A stretch of DNA of 64,000 nt from Nitrospirota bacterium (GTDB lineage: Bacteria; Nitrospirota; Thermodesulfovibrionia; Thermodesulfovibrionales; Dissulfurispiraceae), in the NCBI GenBank assembly GCA_021792185.1, contig JAJYVD010000004.1, positions 22,294 to 86,293 of the forward strand, in the 5' to 3' direction. Under the pieces are notes generated by a model. The model saw only the letters and a list, made by a program, of their open reading frames with translations. It searched no databases and was not told where the DNA came from. Of this stretch, positions 1 through 7,831 are shown piece by piece. Every line of letters starts with the position of its first letter. The first letter of the stretch is position 1. The position numbers and the translations under genes were made by a program.

Positions 1-862
1 AAAATGTGCCTATGATAAACAGGGCTGTCATCAGGATGGAATGCGGTGAATATTGCCACATGCAATAAATGCAGCGATGCAAAGGCATATTCATAACCTC
101 CGGTGCAATTACCTCAAACATGGCTAAAACGGTAATCACTGCGTTTATTACAGCGATGATGAAACCGATTATTCCGATCTTAATAGAATGTGAAAAGCCT
201 TTTCTCATGCGATGGTATGAGATAAACTGAAAGGCAATGAATAAGGCGCCGGATAGATAATACAGAGGAAGCATATAGCTGTCATAACCTTTACCCAGTA
301 AGGACTCTGTGATAACTGCCGTAGGCCTTTCCGGCAGATCAAAGTAAGTGGTGCAGCACGATACAAATGTCTTTACGTCAAATCCGGTAAGGTATATCAG
401 GTCTCCTGCGCTGTCCATGATTATCATAACACTCACAATGGAAAGGAAAAGGAATTTCCTCCTGAAGAGTGGAGAGGTCTCAGTTGCCCTGTCAAGCCGG
501 TTCAGGAGGAGCCATGCCCCGATGGAGAAAAAGACGAGCGGCTTTAATACCTGAACAATCCCTGTTAAACCCGGCTGGAGCCTTGTAACGCCAAATATGC
601 ACATTGCGCCGTGGACGTCAGGAACATAGCTCTGGAGTGCTGCATAAAACAAGGGCCATGAAAGGAGCCTGACAAAGAGTATTACAGTGGCCATGAGACC
701 GAGGAGATAAGACCTGTTTATAATAGCGGTTTTTTCCTCGTCGTAAAGGGCATTGCCCCACCTCTGATAAACCTTAAAGGAGAGGATGCCGAGGGGGATT
801 GCGAGGACGCCTGTTAGGACTGTGATAAAGAGCATTATTATGGTGAAAGCGTTGAGTATCAT
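1..862 (-). CDS. Polytopic membrane protein at the end of the nos operon (3' end cut by window edge)
   Basis: This reading frame is open from an ATG at 862 to the window edge, so about 287 residues are visible and the C-terminus is missing. It reads as several hydrophobic helices separated by short loops, with no soluble domain. Cysteines sit in recognisable positions: one in CIFGVTR, a CC pair, and a MPLHRCIYC motif near the visible end, which could bind a metal. Its start overlaps the ABC ATPase stop as ATGA, so the two are translationally coupled and it probably works with the MacB-type exporter. I do not recognise the family. Function is unknown; a role in copper or heme handling during NosZ maturation is inference from context only. 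Confidence 0.75.
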   Translation of the reverse strand, partial: MILNAFTIIMLFITVLTGVLAIPLGILSFKVYQRWGNALYDEEKTAIINRSYLLGLMATVILFVRLLSWPLFYAALQSYVPDVHGAMCIFGVTRLQPGLTGIVQVLKPLVFFSIGAWLLLNRLDRATETSPLFRRKFLFLSIVSVMIIMDSAGDLIYLTGFDVKTFVSCCTTYFDLPERPTAVITESLLGKGYDSYMLPLYYLSGALFIAFQFISYHRMRKGFSHSIKIGIIGFIIAVINAVITVLAMFEVIAPEVMNMPLHRCIYCMWQYSPHSILMTALFIIGTF

Positions 863-1530
863 TTTACTAAACGGCCGCGCTTCAGTTCATGGATTATATC
901 AGCGTTTTTCAGCATGTTTTCGTCATGGGATGCCATGAGAATAGTCTTGCCTTCCCGCTTTAAATCAGAAAGAATATCTATCAGTAGACCTACGGCATCA
1001 ACATCTATATTCGATGTGGGTTCATCGAGAATGATTATGTCAGGATTATTGACCAGTGCCCTTGCAATGGCAACCCTCTGCTGTTCTCCTCCGCTCATCT
1101 CTTCAGGAGAGTGTTCATGTCTCTCTGACAGTCCCACCCTTTTCAGGAGATGAATGGCTGTATGTTTTCTATTATTCTCCTTTATGCCCATTGGAATGAG
1201 GGGCATGGATACATTCTCCCATGCAGGAAGCCCCTGTATAAGATTGAAGTTCTGGAACACAAAACCTGTCCTTTTCTGTCTTAATGAAGAAAGTGCAATG
1301 TCCGATAAATCGGTCAGGTCCTTTCCATCTATATATACCCTTCCCCTTGTCTGTCTGTCAATGCAACCTATTATGCTTATAAGGGTTGTCTTGCCGGAGC
1401 CTGACGGCCCCGTGAAAATCACAAAGGAATCCTTCTCTATGTTCAAACTCACATCCTCGAGTGCCCTGACCTCATAGGGTTTGGCCTCGTTGTAAATCTT
1501 CCATACGCATTCGCACCGGATAAAACTCAT
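859..1530 (-). CDS. MacB/LolD-type ABC transporter ATPase
   Basis: This is a cytoplasmic ATPase subunit of a MacB/LolD-type ABC exporter, about 223 residues, the normal length for the family. Walker A is GPSGSGKT, the signature is MSGGEQQRVAIARAL and Walker B is IIILDEPTSNID, followed by the switch histidine in ASHD. I start it at ATG 1530 (MSFIRCECVW) because that ATG overlaps the permease stop as ATGA and because the 13 residues further upstream are not family-like. The downstream membrane protein also overlaps by ATGA, so permease, ATPase and membrane protein form a coupled triad. The substrate is unknown; copper, a lipoprotein or a maturation factor for the nos system are all possible. 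Confidence 0.9.
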   Translation of the reverse strand: MSFIRCECVWKIYNEAKPYEVRALEDVSLNIEKDSFVIFTGPSGSGKTTLISIIGCIDRQTRGRVYIDGKDLTDLSDIALSSLRQKRTGFVFQNFNLIQGLPAWENVSMPLIPMGIKENNRKHTAIHLLKRVGLSERHEHSPEEMSGGEQQRVAIARALVNNPDIIILDEPTSNIDVDAVGLLIDILSDLKREGKTILMASHDENMLKNADIIHELKRGRLVK

Positions 1531-2693
1531 CTCAATGCCTCGGCAGGAGGAACAGTGGCTGCCCTCCATGCAGAATAGATGCTCCCTACCATTGTAAGGA
1601 CAAGGGAAAAGAATATGGAGAGCAAAAACGGCAGGGGCATAAATTTAGACGGCACAGGGAATGAAGGAATGCTCTCTATGCCAGCAATAAAGAATTGTGC
1701 GATGAAAAAGCCGTTGAATAACCTCACCCATACGAATGAAATGATAAAGGAAAGCGGAGCGCTTATCATGGCAAGGACCATATTCTCAAAAAGAACCGTC
1801 TCGAGCACATCATGGGTCTGCCAGCCGGTTGCCTTCAATATCCCTATTTCCTTCCTCCTCTCTGACATCCCGAAGCCCGATGAGACAAGGATTGCAGGGA
1901 TGGCAAGGGCAAAGGCCAGGGTGTAGAGGGCAGCAAAGATGCCGCCCTTTATATTAAATCCCCTCTCAAAATAGGTCTTAACAAGGCCCTTTGTCTGTAG
2001 CCTGAAAAATGTATTTATTCTCTGAAGGCTTTTACTCACAGATGCCTCATATCCGGGCTTTACATACACTGCAATGTCTGTTGCAAAACCCTCTGTCTCA
2101 AAAACAGAATTGGCATCATCGATGCTCATCATAACGAGGTCGGATGCCCATATGCCTGATTGGGAGTCGAATATCCCTGCTATGCGATACTCTCTTTTTA
2201 TTATATACGGCGTATCATCGATAATGGCCATTATCCTTACCCCGATGGTTATGCTGTCGTTGATATTCAGATTGAGGGCATCTGCCATGCCTTTGCCGAT
2301 GACTATTTCACCGGACTTCGGCAGTGTCCCCTTGATAAAACTCACCGATGACAATTCATCCATTGGTATTCCGAGCAGGACTGATAGCTTGCCGCTGATA
2401 TATATTCTGCCGATAGCCCTCGGAACTGCCTTTATGACGCCGTCCACCTTTTTTATCGGTTCTACCATTTCGATGGGAATAACACCGTTTCTGCCGTACA
2501 TATCCATTGTCACATATATGTTTGCTCCCTCATCCACAGAAATGCGGGACTGGGATTTAACGCCGTCCAGGATGGCGATTGCGGATATGAACGGAAACAG
2601 GATAGCCACGAGGCAGAGGATCACAACAATGCTCCTCAGCTTATGTCTTGTGATATTCCCTATAGCAGTATATAAAAGATTAAAGTGCTTCAA
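1527..2693 (-). CDS. FtsX/MacB-type ABC transporter permease
   Basis: The architecture is typical of MacB/LolC permeases: one N-terminal transmembrane helix, a periplasmic MacB_PCD-like domain of about 190 residues, then three C-terminal helices ending in the conserved SAWRAATVPPAEALR motif. The ATPase lies directly downstream with ATGA overlap. The start is unclear. The longest frame begins at TTG 2717, inside a GGGGACA...TGTCCCC inverted repeat, so its first residues derive from the repeat. TTG 2693 follows a GGTGGA sequence at suitable spacing, and GTG 2702 is also possible. The repeat may therefore have inserted right at the 5' end of the gene. Export substrate unknown. Confidence 0.85.
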   Translation of the reverse strand: MKHFNLLYTAIGNITRHKLRSIVVILCLVAILFPFISAIAILDGVKSQSRISVDEGANIYVTMDMYGRNGVIPIEMVEPIKKVDGVIKAVPRAIGRIYISGKLSVLLGIPMDELSSVSFIKGTLPKSGEIVIGKGMADALNLNINDSITIGVRIMAIIDDTPYIIKREYRIAGIFDSQSGIWASDLVMMSIDDANSVFETEGFATDIAVYVKPGYEASVSKSLQRINTFFRLQTKGLVKTYFERGFNIKGGIFAALYTLAFALAIPAILVSSGFGMSERRKEIGILKATGWQTHDVLETVLFENMVLAMISAPLSFIISFVWVRLFNGFFIAQFFIAGIESIPSFPVPSKFMPLPFLLSIFFSLVLTMVGSIYSAWRAATVPPAEALR

Positions 2694-2709
2694 AGAGTCC
2701 ACCGTGAAA

Positions 2710-2745
2710 GGGGACAAGTCCCTCTCAGAAAAAGGGACTGTCCCC
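2710..2745. repeat. GGGGACA...TGTCCCC inverted repeat (REP-like)
   Basis: Two arms, GGGGACAAGTCCCT and AGGGACTGTCCCC, are reverse complements except for one extra base, separated by about 9 nt. The same core (GGGGACAGTCCC) forms a second element at 36827-36884. Dispersed intergenic palindromes of this kind are typical of REP-type sequences. It lies between the second NosL-like gene and the ABC permease and supplies the first codons of the longest permease frame. Confidence 0.7.
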
Positions 2746-2753
2746 TTATTTGA

Positions 2754-3254
2754 TCAGTGATTGTGTCCGACATTAACACCCTTCTTTGCCTCGGACAGTG
2801 CGCCTTCAAAATTGGTCACAATGCCGCCGTATTTGGCAGCAAACCCTTCCGCCTCTCTTTTTGATGGAAATGCTATCTTGCTCTTTGTGGTCATTGTCCC
2901 GGGCGCTGTAGAACCTACGACAAAAAATGCCTTTTCAGCATCGAGCATATTCTCTGGATGGAGATATTCAGCCGCTTTCACGTTTTTAGGTTCCTCTTTC
3001 AGCTTCATGCCCATTACAGCAACACAGTGTATGGAACATGTATGGAATGTACCCTTTGATGTCTGAAACTCATACCTCGTCCTTGCCCACTTATTCATAT
3101 TCATGCCGCAGTTGTCGCATTTTTCCTTTTCAGTATATTTCTTGGGATTCTTGATTGGATGCTCGATATCGAGTTTCTCGGCAGATAAAACACTTACTGC
3201 CGGGATGCAAAAAAACACTAAAACAAAAAAAACAAAAACACTTCTTCTGTTCAT
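2754..3254 (-). CDS. NosL-like periplasmic copper-binding protein
   Basis: A 166-residue exported protein with an N-terminal signal peptide (cleavage near VLSA-E). It carries the NosL-family CxxCGM motif (C46, C49, M51), followed by the family pattern FHTCSIHC and a FPSKREAEGFAAKYGG region like NosL C-termini. NosL proteins are Cu(I)-binding chaperones for NosZ maturation. This copy differs from the lipoprotein NosL at 4052 by having a cleavable signal instead of a lipobox and by a His-containing C-terminus (GHNH) that could add a copper site. The two are divergent paralogs in the same operon, which suggests a two-step copper relay (inference). Confidence 0.85.
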   Translation of the reverse strand: MNRRSVFVFFVLVFFCIPAVSVLSAEKLDIEHPIKNPKKYTEKEKCDNCGMNMNKWARTRYEFQTSKGTFHTCSIHCVAVMGMKLKEEPKNVKAAEYLHPENMLDAEKAFFVVGSTAPGTMTTKSKIAFPSKREAEGFAAKYGGIVTNFEGALSEAKKGVNVGHNH

Positions 3255-3266
3255 TAAGACCTCCGT

Positions 3267-3707
3267 CTATATCTTCTTCAAATCAGCGCCGCATTTGCAT
3301 TTGCCGGGCTCGTCAGACACCGTGTTGCACTCGCAGCCGGCGCCGCAACTGCACGCATACATGCCCTTTATGCTCACCCTTTTTACCTGCTTTCCACAGC
3401 CGCACTTTGAAGGATCGTTAGGGTCAAGCTTGCATGTGCAGTCCTTGCCGCATGTGCAGAGAATGGCCTCGTCATTTTCGATCTTCAGGATATGCATCGG
3501 CACAAGCTCGGCGCCGCATGCACATTTGCCGGTCTTTGTCGATACGGTATTACACTTACACTCAGGACCGCAGTTGCATACATAAAGAATATTGCTTGCA
3601 GAGGTGTTCTTAGCAGGATTCACCTTTTTACCTTCTGCAAAAACAAATCCTGCCAATACTGTCACTGCGCATAAAAATATTAATGTTGATAGGAATGTCT
3701 TCTTCAT
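3267..3707 (-). CDS. Secreted Cys-rich metallothionein-like protein with three repeats
   Basis: A 146-residue protein with a signal peptide (to about residue 24) and three tandem Cys-rich repeats. Each repeat follows the pattern CxCGxxCxCxxxxxxxxKCxCGxxx, giving roughly 20 cysteines in about 105 residues. Spacers between repeats contain conserved positions such as PMHILKI and KRVSIKGM. The pattern suggests a periplasmic soft-metal store that could bind copper or zinc, analogous to metallothionein. I know of no characterised nos gene of this form. It lies between the two NosL-type genes with short gaps. Copper buffering for NosZ assembly is inference; a structural zinc role is the alternative. 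Confidence 0.8.
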   Translation of the reverse strand: MKKTFLSTLIFLCAVTVLAGFVFAEGKKVNPAKNTSASNILYVCNCGPECKCNTVSTKTGKCACGAELVPMHILKIENDEAILCTCGKDCTCKLDPNDPSKCGCGKQVKRVSIKGMYACSCGAGCECNTVSDEPGKCKCGADLKKI

Positions 3708-3730
3708 CGTTATCTACCTCCTCGTCGGTT

Positions 3731-4042
3731 CTATTTGCGGCTTACTTCAAAAGTAAGCTCTCTGAAATCACTTACAGACAGTCCCCTGTCAGGGGAATAG
3801 CTATACCCTCCGGGTATGGGCCATAATTGTGTCTCGTCCACAGAATCGATTCTCGCATCATAGTTTATGAAACCCCATGCAGGATTTACAGCAGCACCGA
3901 GCCCAAGCCCGCATACATAGCCTTGAAACGCCTTCATCTTCACAGACTCATAGTTTCTCCATGAATGCCACTCGCTTAAAATAATAAGCAGGGATGATAC
4001 CAAAAGGAAGGCAATCGTTATTATCAGTTTATTGGCCTTCAT
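3731..4042 (-). CDS. Hypothetical protein with one N-terminal transmembrane helix
   Basis: A 103-residue protein with a hydrophobic N-terminal segment (residues 7-23) that could be an uncleaved anchor or signal. A small extracytoplasmic domain follows, rich in aromatic, Gly and Pro residues (motifs CGLGLGAAVNPAWGFINYD, LWPIPGGYSYSPDRG). I do not recognise the family. It sits directly after nosL, 9 bp apart, and before the Cys-rich gene, so it is co-transcribed with the copper-handling genes. Function unknown. Confidence 0.7.
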   Translation of the reverse strand: MKANKLIITIAFLLVSSLLIILSEWHSWRNYESVKMKAFQGYVCGLGLGAAVNPAWGFINYDARIDSVDETQLWPIPGGYSYSPDRGLSVSDFRELTFEVSRK

Positions 4043-4051
4043 TTAAGAATC

Positions 4052-4525
4052 TCACCTCGGCTTAAGTATCTCCATTGTCACATCATTGAATCTGATTATC
4101 CTGCCGCCGTGTTTCTTTATGTATGCCTCGGCATCATTCATGTCTAAAAATGGAACCAGTGCTTCGCCCATTGGCCCCATCACATCCCCTCCATATACAT
4201 AAAGTGCCTTTTCAGCATCTATCCAGTTGCCCTTTGGGTGTTCCCAATCGGATTTTCCCATGTCATTCACATATATGGCAACAATATTCCCCGGACGGTC
4301 GGGCTGAAGGTAAAACAGGAACATATCCAGCGTGCTGCAGAATGCATCGTATTTCTTGTTTTTATAATGCATCTGCGCCTTTGCACCTGGGAAATCCACT
4401 ATGATCATTCCGCATACATTACATGCATGGTCTCTGGTAAACTCGGCAGGAAGAGGTTTTTCCCCTTTATCCCTCGAACATGCTGTAAGGCACAGAACTA
4501 CTATTATCAAAAAAAACCGTCTCAT
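4052..4525 (-). CDS. nosL: NosL copper chaperone lipoprotein
   Basis: A 157-residue lipoprotein with lipobox LTAC (C16). The NosL signature CNVCGM lies at residues 35-40, followed by the family motifs FCSTLDMF and WIDAEKALYVYGG. NosL delivers Cu(I) to apo-NosZ for CuZ assembly in the periplasm. Length and motif order match the family. There is no clear Shine-Dalgarno upstream of its ATG; a long hairpin at 4541-4588 lies there instead, so translation may depend on coupling or on structure. Confidence 0.93.
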   Translation of the reverse strand: MRRFFLIIVVLCLTACSRDKGEKPLPAEFTRDHACNVCGMIIVDFPGAKAQMHYKNKKYDAFCSTLDMFLFYLQPDRPGNIVAIYVNDMGKSDWEHPKGNWIDAEKALYVYGGDVMGPMGEALVPFLDMNDAEAYIKKHGGRIIRFNDVTMEILKPR

Positions 4526-4540
4526 AATTTTTTGTATTGA

Positions 4541-4588
4541 ATTACAATATCACAGGGCTTGCATTGGCAGGCCCTGCGATATTGTAAT
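4541..4588. other. Long intercistronic hairpin between the cupredoxin gene and nosL
   Basis: Outer arms ATTACAATATC and GATATTGTAAT pair perfectly (11 bp). Inner arms CAGGGC and GCCCTG extend the stem after a single mismatch. No U-tract follows on the minus strand, so this is more likely an mRNA processing or stability element, or a translational control element for nosL, than a terminator. Confidence 0.6.
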
Positions 4589-4597
4589 AGCACCATC

Positions 4598-5356
4598 CTA
4601 TTTCTTTGTAAGAGTCACGCTCAAGTCCGAGGCCTTGCCCGCGGATACATCCACATCCTTTGTAACCTCTTTGAATCCTTCATGCCATATCCTTACCTTG
4701 TATTTTCCGGGAGGCAGGTCCTTTATCTCGAAGCTGCCGCTCGCATCCGTTATGGCCACATACGGATGCTCCGAAACATATACATATGCCCTCATCCACT
4801 CATGGGCATCGCATTTTACCGCATGCAAACCGGTTCTCCTTGCAGGCTTTTTTATGACCTGATCCTTCCTCGGAAGGGCAAGATTATACACAGTGCTCCT
4901 CTTGCTATCAAGCAGAATACCAAGGTTTGTATTGTGCAGAAGGGGGTCGCTGTTTTTTATTATGAAATCCGAACCTTTATAGGTGATACTCACGAGCGGC
5001 ACAAAATAACATTTATTGTTATCGATTGTGAGGTCAGCCTTTGGCGCAGCCTTTCCCTTCTTTACATCCTCAACTATGACCATGACATTCTTGACCTCAT
5101 TGGCAGCAGATATAATGTACATCCCTGCTTGCTGGCTTTCTCCGCAAACAGACTTTTCCTGCTCGGTTTCCTTCGGATCGGGCTTTGGTTTGACCTTAAT
5201 GGGGATTACAGGGTCTTTTATCTTTTCCGTTGCCTTGATCTTCCCTTTAATGCCTCCTCCACCCTTAACATCCACAACCTCATAGGCAAAAGAGGTTGCT
5301 GCAAGCAGCATAGAGAAAGTTACAACTAATGCAAAAACCTTCTTCATCTTTTTCAT
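4598..5356 (-). CDS. Periplasmic cupredoxin fused to a carboxypeptidase-regulatory-like domain
   Basis: A 252-residue exported protein with a signal peptide to about residue 24. Residues about 70-195 read as a cupredoxin fold. H141 (LLHN) and C182-H185-M188 (in VKCDAHEWM) provide the usual type-1 copper ligand set His-Cys-His-Met. Residues about 195-252 form a CarboxypepD_reg/SpaA-like beta domain (GSFEIKDLPPGKYKVRIWH). A Shine-Dalgarno (GGAGG) precedes the ATG at 5356. In this operon it is a plausible blue-copper electron carrier to NosZ or a copper donor; which of the two is unknown. Similar two-domain proteins occur next to methylamine and copper genes. Confidence 0.8.
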   Translation of the reverse strand: MKKMKKVFALVVTFSMLLAATSFAYEVVDVKGGGGIKGKIKATEKIKDPVIPIKVKPKPDPKETEQEKSVCGESQQAGMYIISAANEVKNVMVIVEDVKKGKAAPKADLTIDNNKCYFVPLVSITYKGSDFIIKNSDPLLHNTNLGILLDSKRSTVYNLALPRKDQVIKKPARRTGLHAVKCDAHEWMRAYVYVSEHPYVAITDASGSFEIKDLPPGKYKVRIWHEGFKEVTKDVDVSAGKASDLSVTLTKK

Positions 5357-5402
5357 CTTCTTCCTCCTCGTTCGAGTAATCTTCAGGACAATGTCCTGCG
5401 CA

Positions 5403-5891
5403 TTACTTCATTATATTTTTTATATGTCTGTGAAGCTCGTCCTCGTGTATGTAATGCCCCACCACCTTTCTTACTGTTTTTTTCGAGTCCACAAAAACGA
5501 TTACAGGAACATAATTTATCCTGTATGCCCTGAGAACATCTTCCCTGTTTCCGGCGAACATGGGGAAAATAAAACCGAGCTCTTCTTTGTATGCCTTTAT
5601 CAGATTCTGGTCTTTAGCCATAATATTTATGCCTATGATTCGAAGATTCTTCTCTCCAAATTTTGCCTGCGCCCTTTTCAGATACAATATCAACTGCGTG
5701 CAGTAAAAACAGGCATTGTGCGTAAAATATATGATCGTAGGCCTATCCATAAATATGCCGATATCCACATTCCTGTTATTCTCATCGGGCAGTACAAATG
5801 TCGGCGCCGGCGCGCCTTCTTTCACTCCCTCCGTAGCATATGCCGGCAATATCAGAGAAATCGATAAAATTAGTGCTGCTAACCATTTCAT
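5403..5891 (-). CDS. Periplasmic TlpA/AhpC-like thioredoxin-fold protein
   Basis: A 162-residue exported protein with a signal peptide (cleavage near AYAT). The thioredoxin fold carries a CFYC redox motif at residues 61-64 and the cis-Pro segment NYVPVIV. It ends in a helix, HEDELHRHIKNIM. TlpA-like proteins reduce disulfides in copper chaperones and cytochrome c apoproteins. Next to the SCO, NosL and cytochrome genes, a role in keeping copper-binding cysteines reduced is likely (inference). It is 6 bp from the upstream transglutaminase-like gene, so clearly in the same operon. Confidence 0.88.
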   Translation of the reverse strand: MKWLAALILSISLILPAYATEGVKEGAPAPTFVLPDENNRNVDIGIFMDRPTIIYFTHNACFYCTQLILYLKRAQAKFGEKNLRIIGINIMAKDQNLIKAYKEELGFIFPMFAGNREDVLRAYRINYVPVIVFVDSKKTVRKVVGHYIHEDELHRHIKNIMK

Positions 5892-5897
5892 CTTCGT

Positions 5898-6905
5898 TTA
5901 TGCCTCGATCTTTACTGCTTCGTATTTCATCCTGTTTTTATAGTTATGCCCGTATATCAACGGCATGCCGTCTGCCTCTGCATAAGTATACGGAAAAGTA
6001 TTCATAGGGCTTTTCTGAGGCGGATTAAGTGTTATCCCCCTTCCATTGGACATCTTGATCCTGTTGGCAGCGAGCTTGCCGAAATAGAAATCCCTCAAAT
6101 CAGGTCTCCTCTTTGCCTCCGATACATCCACAGGCATCCATTTGTTGTCGCCTACATGGAATTTCACCCAGCTATGGGCGTTTATGCAGTCTGCCTCGAC
6201 CTCTCCGCTCTTTTTGATAACCGATGGATATGGCAGGGCTATGCCCTGCTCCCATTTAACCGGGATCTTTTTATACATCATCATGCTCCTGAAGAGGGCG
6301 TGGAACTCGTCGCACCTGCCGATCTTTTCTTCAAACATCAATATACTCACTCCCCTTCCGCACGCCTCATGAATATAATTGAGGCTGTCTATAAGCGCAT
6401 CGTATATCTTTCTGCCTATCCTGACAGGGTCGCTCTCTTTGACTACAAGGCTATCAACATATCTTGCGATATTGTCATCCCATCTTTCCCACTCAGACGG
6501 CTCGAGATGCCTCTCAGGCCTTTCGCCCCTGTCTTCAACCACATCCGCGGTCCTCCTGACCATCGTGTATTTCATGGTTATGGTTTCACCTGCCGTCAGT
6601 TTGTCCGTATTGAAAAAGAGCATCCTGTTCCCATGAGAGATATCTTCCGTCATTTTGTATTGCATCCTCGATTTGACAGAGAGGCCTGAGATTTTCTGCT
6701 CGCTGTTGTCGGGTGGAATGGGCGTCCATATGTTTATATTTTTATTCCTTGGCGGTTTCAATACCTCCATCGTGCATGTTATTTTCATGCTTACGGCCTT
6801 TACCTTTGCATCGTTGACAGGCAATGCAAAGACATTACTGCCTTCCATCGCTGCATAACCGGTCAGCATCAATGAACCTATAACAAACTCCCTCCTGTTT
6901 ATCAC
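5898..6905 (-). CDS. Transglutaminase-like protein with Tat-type signal
   Basis: A 335-residue protein that begins at GTG 6905, overlapping the preceding gene's stop as GTGA, with AGGAG upstream. The N-terminus NRREFVIG followed by a hydrophobic stretch is Tat-like. The papain-like transglutaminase core is complete: C198 in IGRCDEFH, H244 in NAHSWVKF, D260 in PVDVSEA. Substrate unknown; such proteins usually act as periplasmic cysteine proteases or peptide-modifying enzymes. Its GTGA overlap matters because it matches the end of the UGA-extended SCO-DUF1573 frame, showing the extended frame is the one linked to translation of this gene. Confidence 0.85.
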   Translation of the reverse strand: MINRREFVIGSLMLTGYAAMEGSNVFALPVNDAKVKAVSMKITCTMEVLKPPRNKNINIWTPIPPDNSEQKISGLSVKSRMQYKMTEDISHGNRMLFFNTDKLTAGETITMKYTMVRRTADVVEDRGERPERHLEPSEWERWDDNIARYVDSLVVKESDPVRIGRKIYDALIDSLNYIHEACGRGVSILMFEEKIGRCDEFHALFRSMMMYKKIPVKWEQGIALPYPSVIKKSGEVEADCINAHSWVKFHVGDNKWMPVDVSEAKRRPDLRDFYFGKLAANRIKMSNGRGITLNPPQKSPMNTFPYTYAEADGMPLIYGHNYKNRMKYEAVKIEA

Positions 6906-7807
6906 TGCTGCTCCTTTATTGGATTAACAGAGACCGAAAGGACTATCATCTTCCTCTCAGGATCATTCGTCCAGACCTCTACTATCCGGCTCCATCTGCC
7001 AGGTCTCCCTTTTGTGTTTAAAGTCACTGTGATCTTCCCTTTTTCCCCCGGCCCTATCTCTGCCGAACCGGCAGAGGCACTCGTGCATGCCTTTCAGGCC
7101 GGAATAAGGTCTTTTATCTTTAAAACACCACTGCCTTCATTAACGAATTCAAAGTCATGACTTACAATATCCCCCTCTTTAACCGTGCCGAAATCGAATT
7201 TGATTTCAGAAAACCTTATGGAAGGTTTAAGAGATAGTTTTTCAATAAGGGACTTTACTTCTTCTTCTGAAAAATCAAAGCCGGCCTCATATCTGATAAA
7301 ACCATTACTGTCTATAACCGCTACCTTCGGGTCATACTGCATGTAATATTTCTCAGGCAGTCTCCTGTCTTTAACCTTCTTTGCCGTTACCCCATAAAAT
7401 CCCCATATCTTTGACATCTCGCTCTTTTGACCTGATAGAAACATCCATCTGCCGTCTTTTGCTGCATCTATGCCGTAGAGGTTAAAGTATTTTTTCCGCC
7501 TTTCGGGCGTATCATTATCAGGGTCAACAGACATATGGAGATATATCACATCAATTGGCGCATTCATCGTTTTATCGAGGTAATAAAGGCGTCCTGTTAT
7601 AATCGGGCATCTGGCAGAACAGTAGGCATATGAAAAGGTGAGAACCACTACTTTCCCTTTCAGGTCTTGCAGGGATATTGTCCTGCCGTCCCAGTTGTTA
7701 AGGCTGAAATCCATAGCATTTCTTTCTGATGCGTTGGCCGTTGCATGCACAGCGGAGAGAAATGCAATTATTACAAAAGATACGGCTATGAGCCGCTTAT
7801 TTTTCAT
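6902..7807 (-). CDS. SCO1/SenC-DUF1573 fusion with in-frame UGA (candidate selenoprotein)
   Basis: Residues 1-27 are a signal peptide. A SCO1/SenC thioredoxin-fold domain follows with Cu-binding CSARC (C63, C67). The frame meets TGA at 7096-7094 after KDLIPA, then stays open for 63 more sense codons to TGA 6904-6902. The extension (starts KACTSASAG, then IGPGEKGKITVTLNTKGRPG and VWTNDPER) is a normal DUF1573 beta-sandwich, and the UGA falls where this family has its first conserved Cys. A perfect 8-bp hairpin with a GTT loop begins 18 nt after the UGA. The extended stop overlaps the next start as GTGA. I interpret the UGA as selenocysteine; a Cys-to-stop mutation or base-call error is the alternative. 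The SCO part stands either way. ATG 7807 or GTG 7810 could be the start. Confidence 0.75.
7058..7076 (-). promoter_or_regulatory. Candidate bacterial SECIS hairpin
   Basis: On the minus strand CTCTGCCG and CGGCAGAG form a perfect 8-bp stem with a GTT loop (or 7 bp with GGTTC). There are 17 nt between the UGA at 7094-7096 and the stem, and about 25 nt to the loop. Known bacterial SECIS elements have a short apical loop starting with G, about 16-37 nt after the UGA. The hairpin meets those rules. Binding by SelB is inference. Confidence 0.6.
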
Positions 7808-7831
7808 CACAATACCAACCTCCATTTTGCT

